Source: Cherax quadricarinatus
Lineage: Eukaryota > Arthropoda > Malacostraca > Decapoda > Parastacidae
Reading direction: 5' to 3'
Length of the DNA stretch: 64,000 bases
NCBI RefSeq assembly: GCF_038502225.1
Contig: NC_091311.1
Coordinates: 35,652,084 to 35,716,083 of the forward strand
Shown here: positions 47,701-60,040 of the stretch, one piece after another
How positions within the stretch are numbered: position 1 is the stretch's first letter
How the letters are laid out: every line of letters starts with the position of its first letter
The notes under the pieces: generated by a model
Told to the model about the DNA's origin: nothing
Databases searched by the model: none
Seen by the model: the letters and a program-made list of their open reading frames with translations, nothing else
Made by a program: the position numbers and the translations under genes

Positions 47701-48539
47701 GGAAAGAAACAGGGTGGTGGAGGAAAGAAACAGAGACGCGGAGAAAGAAACAGAGAGGTGGAAGAAGGAAACAGAGGGGTGGAGGAAATAAACATAGTAG
47801 TGGAGGAAGGAAACACAGAGGTGGACAAAAGAAACAAAGAGGTGCAAGAATGAAACAGAGAGATGTAGGAAATAAATAGAGTAGAGGAGCAATGAAACGA
47901 GAGGCGGAGGAAAGAAACAGAGAGGTGAAGGAAAGAAACAGAGGGGTGGAGGAAAGAAATAGAGTAGTGGAGGAAAGAAACAGAGGGGTGGAGGAAAGAA
48001 ACAGAGCAGTCGAGTGAAGAAACAGAGTAGAGGAGGAAAGAAACAGAGTAGTGGAAAAAAACAGAGGTGGAGAAAGGGAACAGAGTATTGGAGGAGAGAA
48101 AAAGAGTAGTGGAGGAAGGAAACAGAGAAGCGGAGGAAAGAAACAGAGAGGTGAAGGAAAAAAAGTGAGTATTGGAGGAAAGAAACAGAGAGGCGTAGGA
48201 AAGAAACAGAGAGGTGTAGGAAAGAAACAGAGTTGTGGAGGAAAGAAACAGAGAGGTTATGAAAGAAACAGAGCAGTGGAAGAAAGAAACAGAGAGGAAG
48301 AGGAAGGGAACAGAGAAGTGGAGGAAAGAAACAGAGAGGTGGAGGAAAGAAACAGAGGGGTGGAGGAAAGAAACAGAGAGGAAGAGGAAGGAAACAGAGT
48401 AGTGGAGGAAGGAAACAGAGAGGCATAGGAAAGAAACAGAGAGGTGGAGAAAAGAAACAGAGTAGTGGAGGAAGGAAACAGAGAAGAGGAGGAAAGGAAC
48501 ACAATATTGGAAAAAGAGATAGAGAAGTGGAAGAAAGGA

Positions 48540-50235
48540 ACAGAGAGGTGGAGGAAAGAAATAGAGGGATGGGGAGAAACAAACACAGTAGTTCTGGAAA
48601 GAAACAGAGGTGTCGGAAGGAAACAGAGAAGAGGAGGATAGGAACACAGTAGTGGAGGAAGGAAACAGAGAAGTGGAAGAAAGAAACAGAGAGAGGGAGG
48701 AAAGAAACTGAGACGTAGAAAAAAAATAAAGTAGTGGAGGAAAGAAACAGAGTAGTGGAGAAAAGATACAAAGAGGTACATAAAGTAAACAGAGAGGCGG
48801 GTGAAAGTAACAGATTAGTGGAAGAAAAAACTGAGAGGTGGAGGAAGGAAACAGAGAGGGGGATGAAAGAAACAAAGTAGTAAAGGAAAGGAACAGATTA
48901 GTGGAGGAAAGAAACAGAGAAGTGGAGGAAAGAAACAGAGTAGTGGAGGAAGAAAACAGAGTAGAGGAGGAAAGAAACTGAGAAGTGGAGAAAGAAAACA
49001 GACAGGCGGATGAAAGAAACAGAGTAGAGGAGGAAAGAAACAGAGTAGAGGAGGAAGAAAACAGAGAGGTAGAGGAAAGAAACAGAGTAGTGGAGGAAAA
49101 AGCAAATAGTGAACGAAGGAAACAGAGAGGCGCATGAAAGAAACAGAGCAGTGGAAAAAAGAAGCAGAGAGGTGGAGGAAAGAAACAGAGGTGGAGGAAA
49201 GAAACAGAGAGGTGGAGGAAGAAAACAGAGTAGAGGAGGAAAGAAACTGAGAAGTGGAGAAAGAAAACAGACAGGCGGATGAAAAAAACAGAGTAGAGGA
49301 GGAAAGAAACGAAGAGGTGGATGAAAGAAATAGTGTATTGGAGAAAAGATACAAAGAGGTGGAGAAAGGAAACAGAGAGGCAGAGGAAAGAAACAGAGTA
49401 TTGGAGGAAATAAACAGAAAAGTGCAGGAAAAACAGAGAGGTGGAGAAAGGAAACAGAGTAGTGAAGGAAGGAAACACAGTAGTGGAGGAAGGATACAGA
49501 GACTCGGAGGAAAGAAACAGACAGGTGAAGGAAAAAAAGAGTATTGGAGGAAAGAAACAGAGAGGTGGAGGAAAGAAACAAAGTGGTGGAGGAAAGAAAC
49601 AGAGAGGTGGATGAAAGAAACAGAACAGCGGAAGAAAGAAACAGAGTAAGAGGAAGGAAACAGAGAAGTGGAGGAAGGAAACAGAGAGGCGGAGGAAAGA
49701 AACAGAGGGGTGGAGGAAAGAAACACAGAGGTGGAGGAAGTAAACAGAGGCAGAGGAAAGAAACAGAGGGATGGAGGAAAGATACAGAGTAGTGAAGGAA
49801 AGTAACACAATAGTGGAGGAAGGATTTAGAGAAGTGGAAGAAAGAAACAGAGTAGTGAAGGAAGGAAACAGAGAGGTGGAGGGAAGAATCAGAGTAGTGG
49901 AGGAAAGGAACAGAGAGGTGGAGGAACGAAACAGAGGAGTGCAGGAAAGAAACAGAATAGTGGAGGAAGGAAACAGAGACGAGGAGGGAAGAAACAGAGC
50001 AATGGTGGAAGGAAACGGAGAAGCGTTGGAAAGAAACAGAGAAATGGATGAAGGAAACATAGAGCTGGAGGAAAGAAACAGAGTAGTAAAGAAACAGAGA
50101 AATGGTTGAAGGAAACATAGAGCTGGAGGAAAGAAACAGAGTAGTAAAGAAACAGAGAGACAGATGAAAGAAACAGACAAGTGGTGGAAAGAAACAGAGA
50201 GGTGGAGGAAGGAAACATAGAATTGGAGGAAAGAA
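48540..50235. repeat. large duplicated block, copy 2 (partner 42960-44720)
   Basis: Same ordered rare variants as copy 1. Its left part also matches 47270-47420, so this block was assembled by more than one duplication. Confidence 0.85.
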
Positions 50236-53200
50236 ACGGAGTAGTGGATAAAAGACACAGAGAGGAGAAGGAAAGAAATAAAGCAGAAGATGAAAGAAAC
50301 AGAGTAGATAAGGAAAGAAACAGAGCAGTGGAGAAAAGATACAGAGAGGTGGAGAAAGGAAACAGAGTAGTGCAGGAAAAAATCAAGAGGTGGAGGAATG
50401 AAACAGAGTATTGGAGGAAAGAAATATAGTTGTGGAGGAATGAAATAGAGAGGCGAAAAAAAGAAACAGAGTAGTGAAGGAAAGAAACTGAGATGTGGAG
50501 GAAGGAAACAGTGAGGCAGGTGAAAGTAACAGACTAGTGGAGGAAAGAAACTGAAAGGTGGAGGAAGGAAACAAAGTAGCGAAGGAAAGGAACAGAATAG
50601 TGGAGGAAAAAGCAAATGGTGGACGAAGGAAACACATAGACTCAAGAAAGAAACAGAGTAGTGGAGGAAAGAAACTGCGAGGTGGAGGAAAGAAACAGAG
50701 ACGGCTGAAAGAAACAGAGTAGTGGAGAAAAGAAACAGAGAAGTGAAGGAAGGAAACAGAGTAGTGAAGGAAAGAAACAGACTAGTGGAGGAAGGAAACA
50801 TAAAGTAGGAGGAAAGAAACAGAGAGGCGGAGGAAAGAAACAGAGAGGTGTAGGAAAGAAACAGAGTAGTAAAGGAAAGAAACACAGGTGGAGAAAGGAA
50901 ACAGAGTGGTGGAGGAAAGAAACAGAGAGGTGGATGAAACAGAGCAGTGGAAAAAAGAAACAGAGAGGAAGAGAAAGGAAACAGAGAAGTCTAGGAAAAA
51001 AAACAGAGAGGCAGAGTAAAGAAACAGAGGGGTGGAGGAAAGAAACAGAGGGGTGGAGGAAAGATACAGACTAGTAAAGGAAAGAAACAGAGAGGCGGAG
51101 GAAAGAATCAGAGTAGTGGAGGAAGGAAATAGAGAGGCTGAGGAAAGAAACAGAGAGGTGGAGGAAAGAAACAGAGGGGTGGAGGAAAGAAACAGAGAGG
51201 CGGAGGAAACAGAGTAGTGGAGGAAGGAAACAGAGAGGCGGAGGAAAGAAACAGAGAGGTATAGGAAAGAAACAGAGTAGTGGAGGAGGGAAACAGAGAG
51301 GTGGAGTAAAGAAACAGAGAGGTGGAGGAAAGAAACAAAGGGGTGGAGAAAAGGAACAGAGAGGCGAAGGAAAGAAACAGAGAGGTGGAGGAAAGAATTA
51401 AAGGGGTGGAGGAAAGAAACAGAGGAAGAGGAAGGAAACAGAGTAGTGGAGGAAGGAAACAGAGAGGAGGAGGAAAGAAACAGAGAGGTGGAGGAAAGAA
51501 TTAAAGGGATGGAGGAAAGAAACAGAGGAAGAGGAAGGAAACAGAGTAGTGGAGGAAGGAAACAGAGAGGCATGGGAAAGAAACAGAGAGGTGGAGGAAA
51601 GAAACAGAGGGGTGGAGGAAAGAAACAGAGAGGTGAAGGAAATAAGCAGAGTAGTGGAGGAAGGAAACAGAGAAGAGGAGGAAAGGAACACAATAATTGA
51701 AAAAGGAAATAGAGAAGTTGAAGAAAGGAACATAGAGACGGAGGAAAGAAATAAAGTAGTTGAAGAAAGAAACAGAGTAGTGGAGGAAGGAAACAGAGAT
51801 AGGTAGGAAAGAAACAGAGGGATGGAGTAAACAAACACAGTAGTTCTGGAAAGAAACAGAGGTGGAGGAAGGAAACAGAGAAGTGGAAGAAAGAAAAAGA
51901 GAGGTGGAGGAAGAAAACAGAGAAGTGGAGGAAGGAAACAGAGGGAGGGAGGTAAGAAACTGAGAGGTGGGCAAAGGAAACGGGAGAGGCGGGTGAAAGA
52001 AACAGAGTAGTGGATTAGAGAAACAGAGTAGTGGATGAAGGATACATAGAGTTGGAGGAAAGAAACAGAGTAGGTTTATAAGGAGCAGAGTAGTGGAGGA
52101 AAGAAACAGAGAGATGGAGGATAGAAACAAAGAGGTGGAAAAAAGAAATAAAGTAGTGGAGGAAAGAAACAGAGAGGTGGAGGAAAGAAACAGAGAAGTG
52201 GAGCAAAGAAACAGAGACGCGGATGAAAGAAACAGAAATTTGGAGGAAAGAAACAGAAATTTGGAGGAAAGAAACAGAGTAGTGGAAGAAGGAAACAGAG
52301 TAGTGGAGGAAAAAAACAGAGTAGTGGAGGAAAGAAACAGAGTAGTGGAGGAAGGAAATATAGAGTTGGAAGAAAGAAACAGATAGATGGAGGAGAGAAT
52401 CAAAGAGGTGGAAAAAGAAATAAAGTAGTGGACGAAAGAAACAGAGAGGTGGAGAAATAGAGCAGAGTGTTGGAGGAAAGAAACTGAGAGGTGGAGGAAA
52501 GAAACAGAGTAATGGAGAAAATATACAAAGAGATAGAGAAAGGAAACAGAGAGGCGTAAGAAAGAAACAGAGAAGTGGAGGAAGGAAACAGAGTAGTGCA
52601 GAAAGAACAGAGAAGTGGAGACATGAAACAGTGTAGTGGGGGAAAGAAACAGAGTGGTGGAGGAAAGTAAAAGAGTAGTGGAGGAAAGAAATAGAGAGGT
52701 GAAGGAAGGAAACAGAGTGGTGGAGATAAGAAACAGAGAGGTGGAGGAAAGAAACAGAGTAGAAGAGGAAAGAAACAAAGAGGTTGAGGAAAGAAACAGA
52801 CCAGTGGACGGAAGGAACAGAGTGGTAGAGAAAAGAAACAGACAGGTGGAGAATGGAAACAAACTATTGGAGGAAAGAAAAAGAGAAGTGGGGGAAGGAA
52901 ACAGTGTAATGGACGAAAGAAAAAGGGTAGAGGAGGAATGATACAGAGAGATCTAGGAAAGAAACTGAGAAGTGGAGGAAGGAAACAGAGAGGCAGGTGA
53001 AAGTAACAGATTAGTGGAAGAAAGAAACTGAGAGGTGGAGGAAGGAAACAGAGAGGGGGATGAAAGAAACAAAGTAGTAAAGAAAAGGAACAGAGTAGTG
53101 GAGGTAAGAAACAGTGTAGAGGAGGAAAGAAACAGAGTAGTGAAGGAAGAAAACAGAGTAGAGGAGGAAAGAAACAGAGAGGTGGAGGAAAGAAACATAG

Positions 53201-53930
53201 AGGTGGAGGAAGAAAACAGAGTAGAGGAGGAAAGAAACAAAGTGGTGGAGGAAAGAAACAGAGTAGTGGAGGAAATAAACAGAGAAGTGCAGGAAAAACA
53301 GAGAGGAAACAGAGTAGTGAAGGAAAGAAACACAGTATTGAGGAAGGATACAGAGACTCGGAGGAAAGAAACAGAGTAGTGGAAGAAAGAAAAAGAGTAG
53401 TGGAGGAAGGAAACATAGAGGAGAAAAAAACAGAGTAGAGGAGGAAAGAAATAAAGAGGTAGAAGAGGGAAACAGAGTGATGGAGGAAGGAAATAGAAAG
53501 GTTGAGGGAAGAAAAAGAGTAGTGGGAGAAAGAAACAGAGAAGTGAAGGAATGAAACAGAGGGGTGTAGAAAAGAAGCAGAGAGGTGAAGGAAGGAAACA
53601 GAGGTGGAGGAAGGAAACAAAGAGGTGTAGAAAAGAAACGGAGTAATGGAGGAAAGAAACAGCGAGATGGAAAAGGAAACAAGTAGGCGGAGGAAAGAAG
53701 CAGACAGATGAAGGAAAAAAAAGAGAGTATTGTAGGAAAGAAACAAAGAGGCGGAGGAAAGAAACTGAGAGGTGGTGGAAGGAAACAGAGTAGTGGAGGA
53801 AAGAAAAAGAGAAGTGGAGGAAGGAAACAGAGAGGCAGATGAAAAAGACAGAGTAGTGGAGGAAATAGAAGAAAAGATTTAGAGGAAGGAAACAAAAGGT
53901 GAAGGAAGGAAACAGATGGCTGAAAGAAAG

Positions 53931-54250
53931 AACTTGAGAAAGAGAACAGTAATACGAGAGAGTAAAAGAGGCCTTGAATGGTGAAACGGAAGAGGAGAAA
54001 CTAGGATAATAGGAGAGTAACAAGAGCCTGATTATAGGAAACTAGGATGATAGAAGGGAAACAGAAGGTTAATTATAGGAAATTAGGATGTTAGATCAAC
54101 ATGAAGTTGATTCTAGGATACAAGGATGATACGAGAAATTGATGATATTCACCTGGGGTAACAGGAAAGTAAGAAGAGCTTAATAACAGGAAACTAGGAT
54201 GACCAGGATAGTGCTGCTCTGTTCACTGCTCTGTCAACTTACGTTCTGCT
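53931..54250. other. edge of the 21-bp field, loose AGGAAACTAGGATGA repeats
   Basis: The 21-bp unit gives way to irregular segments with GGAAACTAGGATGAT at about 45-60 bp spacing. The same GAAACTAGG word later builds the 44-bp array at 54985. Confidence 0.7.
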
Positions 54251-54420
54251 CTCTGTAGAGCTTTATCACGTTATAATTCGCTATGTATAGAGCTTTATCA
54301 AGTTATATTTCACTATGTACAGATTTTTAGCAAGTTAATTATGGCTCAAAGTAGAGCCTTTTCAAGTTAGGTTTCGCCCTGAATAGAAACTTACCAAATT
54401 ATATTTCGCTGTGCCTTAAA
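54250..54420. repeat. degenerate 32-bp repeat, about five units
   Basis: TAGAGCTTTATCACGTTATA-like units start near 54256, 54288, 54318, 54352 and 54384, with strong divergence. This is a short island without purine bias. Confidence 0.7.
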
Positions 54421-54984
54421 CTTTAGTAACCTGTCATACCTATACTTGAAACTGTGTTCCAGAGTTTGGCTCCGCCATTCCCTCATCGAATTCATTCGGC
54501 GTAAGAGAATATAGGAGAGGTGGAAGGTGAAGCCAGGAGATAGGAGAGAGATAGGAGATGGGAGAGAGATAGGAGATGGGAGAAAGATTGGAGAGAGATA
54601 GAAGGGAGAAAGACAGGAGAGACATAGGAGAAAGATAGGAGGGAGAGATATAAGAGAGATGGAAGATAGAAGACAGGAGAGAAATATGAGAAAGACAGGA
54701 AAAAGATACGAGAAAGATAAGAGAGAAATTTGAGACAGGAGATAGGACAGAAGGGAGATACATACTAGAGAATAGGAGAGAGACAGGAGACAGAAGACAG
54801 GAGATTAATAAGGTTATTTAAATGATGGAAGAGACATAAGATACAAAAATAAGCGACGATAAGATAATAAGAAAGTGATAGGATAATTAGATAATGAGGA
54901 TAGGATAATAATATGAGGGTACGAGAATAATAAGAGGATAGAATAATTAGATAATGAAGAGAGGACAAGAAAATTGAGACAGGA
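54421..54984. other. short purine repeats (GATAGGAGA type)
   Basis: GAGATAGGAGATGGGAGA and AGACAGGAGA words are repeated irregularly at 54520-54800, followed by ATAATAAGATAATGAGGATAGG sequence that introduces the next arrays. No gene. Confidence 0.65.
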
Positions 54985-55365
54985 TAATAAGAAACTAGGG
55001 ATAAGATAATAAGAAACTAGAGATAGGATAATAAGAAACTAGGGATAAGATAATAAGAAACTAGAGATAGGATAATAAGAAACTAGGGATAAGATAATAA
55101 GAAACTAGAGATAGGATAATAAGAAACTAGGGATAAGATAATAAGAAACTAGAGATAGGATAATAAGAAACTAGGGATAAGATAATAAGAAACTAGAGAT
55201 AGGATAATAAGAAACTAGGGATAAGATAATAAGAAACTAGAGATAGGATAATAAGAATCTAGGGATAAGATAATAAGAAACTAGAGATAGGATAATAAGA
55301 AACTAGGGATAAGATAATAAGAAACTAGAGATAGGATAATAAGAAACTAGGGATAAGATAATAAG
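54985..55365. repeat. 44-bp dimeric satellite (2 x 22 bp)
   Basis: Two 22-bp monomers alternate: GAAACTAGGGATAAGATAAT and GAAACTAGAGATAGGATAAT, each plus AA. The alternation holds for about eight dimers, with one GAATCTAGGG variant near 55257. Confidence 0.96.
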
Positions 55366-56160
55366 AAAATGAGTATCTGATAATACTATATGAGGATAGG
55401 ATAATAAGATAATGAGGATAGGATAATAAGATAAGGATAGAATAATAAGATAATGAGGAGAGGATAATAAGATAAGGATATTATAATAGGATAACAATAG
55501 GATAATAAGATAATGAGGATAGGATAATAAGATAATGAGGATAGGATAATAAGATAATGAGGATAGGATAATAAGATAATGAGGATAGGATAATAAGATA
55601 ATGAGGATAGGATAATAAGATAATGAGGATAGGATAATAAAATAAGCATAGGATAATAAGATAAGGATAGAATAATAAGATAATGAGGATAGGATAATAA
55701 GATAAGGATAGGATAATAAGACAATGAGGGTAGGATATACTATAATGATAGGATAATAAGATAATGAGGATGGGATAATAAGATAAGCATAGGATAATAA
55801 GATAATTAGAATAGGATAATAAGAAAAGGATATTAAATTAAGATAAGGATATTATAATAAGATAATGAGGATAGGCTAAAAAGAAAAGGGTAGGATAATA
55901 AAATAATGAGGATAGGATATACTATAATGAGGATAGGATAATACTGTAATGAGGATAGAATAAGATAATAAGGATACGATAAACTATAATGAGGATAATA
56001 TAAGATAATGAGGATAGGATAATAAGATAATGAGGATAGAATAACAGAAAAGGGGGAAGAAATAACAAGAAAATGAGGACAGGATAATAAAAAAAATGAG
56101 GATAGGTAAACAAGAAAATGAAAAAAGGATAATAAGAAAATGAGGATAGGATAATAATAA
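55366..56160. repeat. 22-bp satellite ATAATGAGGATAGGATAATA(AG)
   Basis: Regular 22-bp units in the centre (about 55500-55640), flanked by shorter units lacking ATGAGG. It shares the GATAGGATAATAAGA half with the 44-bp array, so both derive from one monomer. Confidence 0.93.
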
Positions 56161-57840
56161 GAAGAAGTAAAAGAAACAGAAGTAGAGGAAACATAAGTAG
56201 GAAAAACAGAAGTAGACGAAACAGAAGCAGAAGAAACAGAAGCAGAAGAAACAGAAGTAGAAGAAACAGAAGTAAAAGAAACAAACGTAGAAGAAACAGA
56301 AGTAGAGGAAACAGAAGTAGGAGAAACAGAAGTAGAAGAAACAGAAATAGAGGAAACAGAAGTAGGAGAAAAGAAGTAGAAGAAAAAGAAGTAGGAGAAA
56401 CAGAAGTAGAAGAAACAGTAGTAGAAGAAACAGAAGTAGAAGAAACAGAAGAAGAAGACCCATAAGCAGAAGAAACAGAAGTAGAGGAAACAGAAGCAGG
56501 AGAAAAAAAGTAGAAGAAACAGAAGTAGAAGAAACAGAAGTAGAAGAAACAGAAGAAGAAGAAACAGAAGTAGAAGAAACAGAAGTAGAAGAAACAGAAG
56601 TAGAGGAAAAAGAAGTAGGAGAAACAGAGGTAGAAGAAACAGAAGTAGAAGAAACAGAAGTAGAAGAAACAGAAGTAAAAGAAACAGAAGTAGAAGAAAC
56701 AGAAGTAAAAGAAACAGAAGTAGAAGAAACAGAAGTAGAAGAAACAGAAGTAGGAGAAACAGAAGTAGAAGAAACAGAAGTAGAAGAAACAGAAGTAGAA
56801 GAAACAGAAGTAGAAGAAACAGAAGTAGAAGAAACAGAAGCAGAAGAAACAGAAGTAGAAGAAACAGAAGTAGGCGAAACAGAAGAAGAAGAAACAGAAG
56901 TAGAAGAAACAGAAGTAGAAGAAACAGAAGTAGAAGAAACAGAAGTAAAATATACAGAAGTAGAAGAAACAGAAGTCGAAGAAACAGAAGTAGAAAAAAC
57001 AGATGTAGACGAAACAGAAGTAGAAGAAAAAGAAGTAGAAGAAACAGAAGTAGAAGAAACAGAAGTAGAAGAAACAGAAGTAGAAGAAACAGAAGTAGAA
57101 GAAACAGAAGTAGAAGAAACAGAAGTAGAAAAAACAGATGTAGACGAAACAGAAGTAGAAGAAACAGAAGTAGAAGAAACAGAAGTAGAAGAAACAGAAG
57201 TAGAAGAAACAGAAGTAGAAGAAACAGAAGTAGAAGAAACAGAAGTAGAAGAAGCAGAAGTAGAAGAAACAGAAGTAGACGAAACAGAAGTAGAAGAAAC
57301 AGAAGTAGAGGAAACAAAAGTAGGAGAAACAGAAGTAGAAGAAACAGAAATAGAGGAAACAGAAGTAGAAGAAACAGAAGTAGAAGAAACAGAAGTAGAA
57401 GAAACAGAAGCAGAAGAAACAGAAGTAGAAGAAACAGAAGAAGAGCCATAAGTAGAAGAAACAGAAGTAGAGGAAAAAGAAGTAGGAGAAACAGAGGTAA
57501 AAGAAACAGAAGTAGAAGAAACAGAAGTAGAAGAAACAGAAGTAGAAGAAACAGAAGTAGAAGAAACAGAAGTAGAAGAAACAGAAGTAGAAGAAACAGA
57601 AGCAGGAGAGACAGAAGTAGACGAAACAGAAGTAGAAGAAACAGAAGTAGGAGAAACAGAAGTAGAAGAAACAGAAGTAGAAGAAACAGAAGTAGAAGAA
57701 ACAGAAGTAGAAGAAACAAGTAGAAGAAGCAGAAGTAGAAGAAACAGAAGCAGAAGAAACAGAAGCAGGAGAGAAAGAAGTAGACGAAACAGAAGTAGAA
57801 GAAACAGAAGTAGAAGAAACAGAAGTAGACGAAACAGAAG

Positions 57841-58700
57841 TAGAAGAAACAGAAGTAGAAGAAACAGATGTAGACGAAACAGAAGTAGAAGAAACAGAAA
57901 TAGACGAAACAGAAGTAGAAGAAACAGAAGTAGAAGAAACAGAAGTAGACGAAACAGAAGTAGAAGAAACAGAAGTAGACGAAACAAAAGTAAAAGAAGC
58001 AGAAGTAGAAGAAACAGAAGTAGAAGAAACAGAAGTAGAAGAAACAGAAGTAGACGAAACAGAAGTAGAAGAAACAGAAGTAGAAGAAACAGAAGTAGAC
58101 GAAACAGAAGTAGAAGAAACAGAAGTAGAAGAAACAGAAGTAGACGAAACAGAAGTAGAAGAAACAGAAGTAGACGAAACAGAAGTAGAAGAAACAGAAG
58201 TAGAAGAAACAGAAGTAGAAGAAACAGAAGTAGAAGAAGCAGAAGTAGAAGAAACAGAAGTAGAAGAAGCAAAAGTAGAAGAAACAGAAGTAGAAGAAAC
58301 AGAAGTAAAAGAAACGGAAGTAGGAGAAACAGAAGTAGAAGAAACAGAAGCAGACGAAAGAGAAGTAGAAGAAACAGAAGTAGGAGAAACAGAAGTAGAC
58401 GAAACAGAAGTAGAAAAAACAGAAGTAGAAGAAACAGAAGTAAAAGAAACGGAAGTAGGAGAAACAGAAGTAGAAGAAACAGAAGCAGACTTAAGAGAAG
58501 TAGAAGAAACAGTAGTAGGAGAAACAGAAGTAGACGAAACAGAAGTAGAAGAAACAGAAGTAGGAGAAACAGAAGTAGAAGAAACAGAAGTAGAAGAAAC
58601 AGAAGTGGAAGAAGCAGAAGTAAAAGAAACAGAAGTAGACGAAACAGAAGTACAAGAAACAGAAGTAAAAGAAAAAGAAGTAGAAGAAACAGAATTAGAA
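57841..58700. repeat. 900-bp-period duplication, copy 1
   Basis: The order of variant units, including the rare TTAAGAGAAG unit at 58491, CAAAAG, GGAAGTAGG and TACAAGAAAC, is reproduced exactly 900 bp downstream. Confidence 0.94.
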
Positions 58701-58740
58701 GAAACAGAAGTAGAAGAAACAGAAGTAGAAGAAACAGAAG

Positions 58741-59600
58741 TAGACGAAACAGAAGTAGAAGAAACAGATGTAGACGAAACAGAAGTAGAAGAAACAGAAG
58801 TAGACGAAACAGAAGTAGAAGAAACAGAAGTAGAAGAAACAGAAGTAGACGAAACAGAAGTAGAAGAAACAGAAGTAGACGAAACAAAAGTAGAAGAAGC
58901 AGAAGTAGAAGAAACAGAAGTAGAAGAAACAGAAGTAGAAGAAACAGAAGTAGACGAAACAGAAGTAGAAGAAACAGAAGTAGAAGAAACAGAAGTAGAC
59001 GAAACAGAAGAAGAAGAAACAGAAGTAGAAGAAACAGAAGTAGACGAAACAGAAGTAGAAGAAACAGAAGTAGACGAAACAGAAGTAGAAGAAACAGAAG
59101 TAGAAGAAACAGAAGTAGAAGAAACAGAAGTAGAAGAAGCAGAAGTAGAAGAAACAGAAGTAGAAGAAGCAGAAGTAGAAGAAACAGAAGTAGAAGAAAC
59201 AGAAGTAAAAGAAACGGAAGTAGGAGAAACAGAAGTAGAAGAAACAGAAGCAGACGAAAGAGAAGTAGAAGAAACAGAAGTAGGAGAAACAGAAGTAGAC
59301 GAAACAGAAGTAGAAGAAACGGAAGTAGAAGAAACAGAAGTAAAAGAAACGGAAGTAGGAGAAACAGAAGTAGAAGAAACAGAAGCAGACTTAAGAGAAG
59401 TAGAAGAAACAGTAGTAGGAGAAACAGAAGTAGACGAAACAGAAGTAGAAGAAACAGAAGTAGGAGAAACAGAAGTAGAAGAAACAGAAGTAGAAGAAAC
59501 AGAAGTGGAAGAAGCAGAAGTAAAAGAAACAGAAGTAGACGAAACAGAAGTACAAGAAACAGAAGTAAAAGAAAAAGAAGTAGAAGAAACAGAAGTAGAA
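58741..59600. repeat. 900-bp-period duplication, copy 2
   Basis: Matches copy 1 position for position at +900 with only a few substitutions (for example the second rare TTAAGAGAAG at 59391). The low divergence points to a recent event relative to the rest of the array. Confidence 0.94.
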
Positions 59601-59754
59601 GAAACAGAAGTAAAAGAAACAGAAGTAAAAGAAACAGAAGTAGAAGAAACAGAAGTAGAAGAAACAGAAGTAGAAGAAACGAAAGTAGAAGAAGCAGAAG
59701 TAAAAGAAACAGAAACAGGAGAAACAGAAGTAGGAGAAGTAGAAGTACAAGAAA

Positions 59755-59879
59755 CAGAAGAAGAAGAAACAGAAGAAGAAGAAGAAGAAGAAGAAGAAGA
59801 AGAAGAAGAAGAAGAAGAAGAAGAAGAAGAAGAAGAAGAAGAAGAAGAAGAAGAAGAAGAAGAAGAAGAAGAAGAAGAA

Positions 59880-59926
<47 letters not shown>

Positions 59927-60040
59927 AGAAGAAGAAGAAGAAGAAGAAGAAGAAGAACAAAAAAGAAGAAGAAGAAGAAGAAGAAGAAGAAGAAGAAGAA
60001 GAAGAAGAAGAAGAAGAAAAGAAAAAAAAGAAGAAGAAAC
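59755..60040. repeat. (GAA)n tract, second large one
   Basis: The 15-bp array loses its ACA and GTA codon-like parts and becomes GAA repeats. Unbroken purine runs cover about 59771-59957 (187 bp) and 59959-60039 (81 bp). This marks the right end of the purine field. Confidence 0.97.

Larger units (their letters stand above)
30371..53930. repeat. 21-bp purine megasatellite field, 23.5 kb
   Basis: The dominant feature of the window, of the order of 1100 units. The monomer is GGAGGAAAGAAACAGAG followed by a four-base slot that is usually AGGT, AGGC, TAGT or GGGT; AAAG/AAGG exchange at the A-run is also common. Punctuating segments containing GCAATGAAACGAGAGGTGGA occur about fifteen times (31639, 33021, 33753, 34401, 36191, 36651, 37792, 38697, 39366, 40351, 40999, 42268, 44819, 46070, 47889) at irregular spacing. 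Because the unit is seven codons long and poor in T, long frames appear on both strands (up to 1852 codons on minus, 392 on plus with an EERNREV period). They are repeat translations. Confidence 0.97.
56160..59760. repeat. 15-bp satellite GAAGAAACAGAAGTA, 3.6 kb
   Basis: About 240 units in nearly constant 15-bp register. Common variants are GACGAAACA, GAAACAGAAGCA, AAAGAAACA and GGAGAAACA. The unit is five codons long, so all frames stay open for long stretches (plus 58605-60077, 490 codons with an EETEV period; minus up to 1377 codons). Composition follows the DNA unit only; not annotated as coding. A 900-bp block of 60 units is present twice (see separate entries). Confidence 0.97.
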
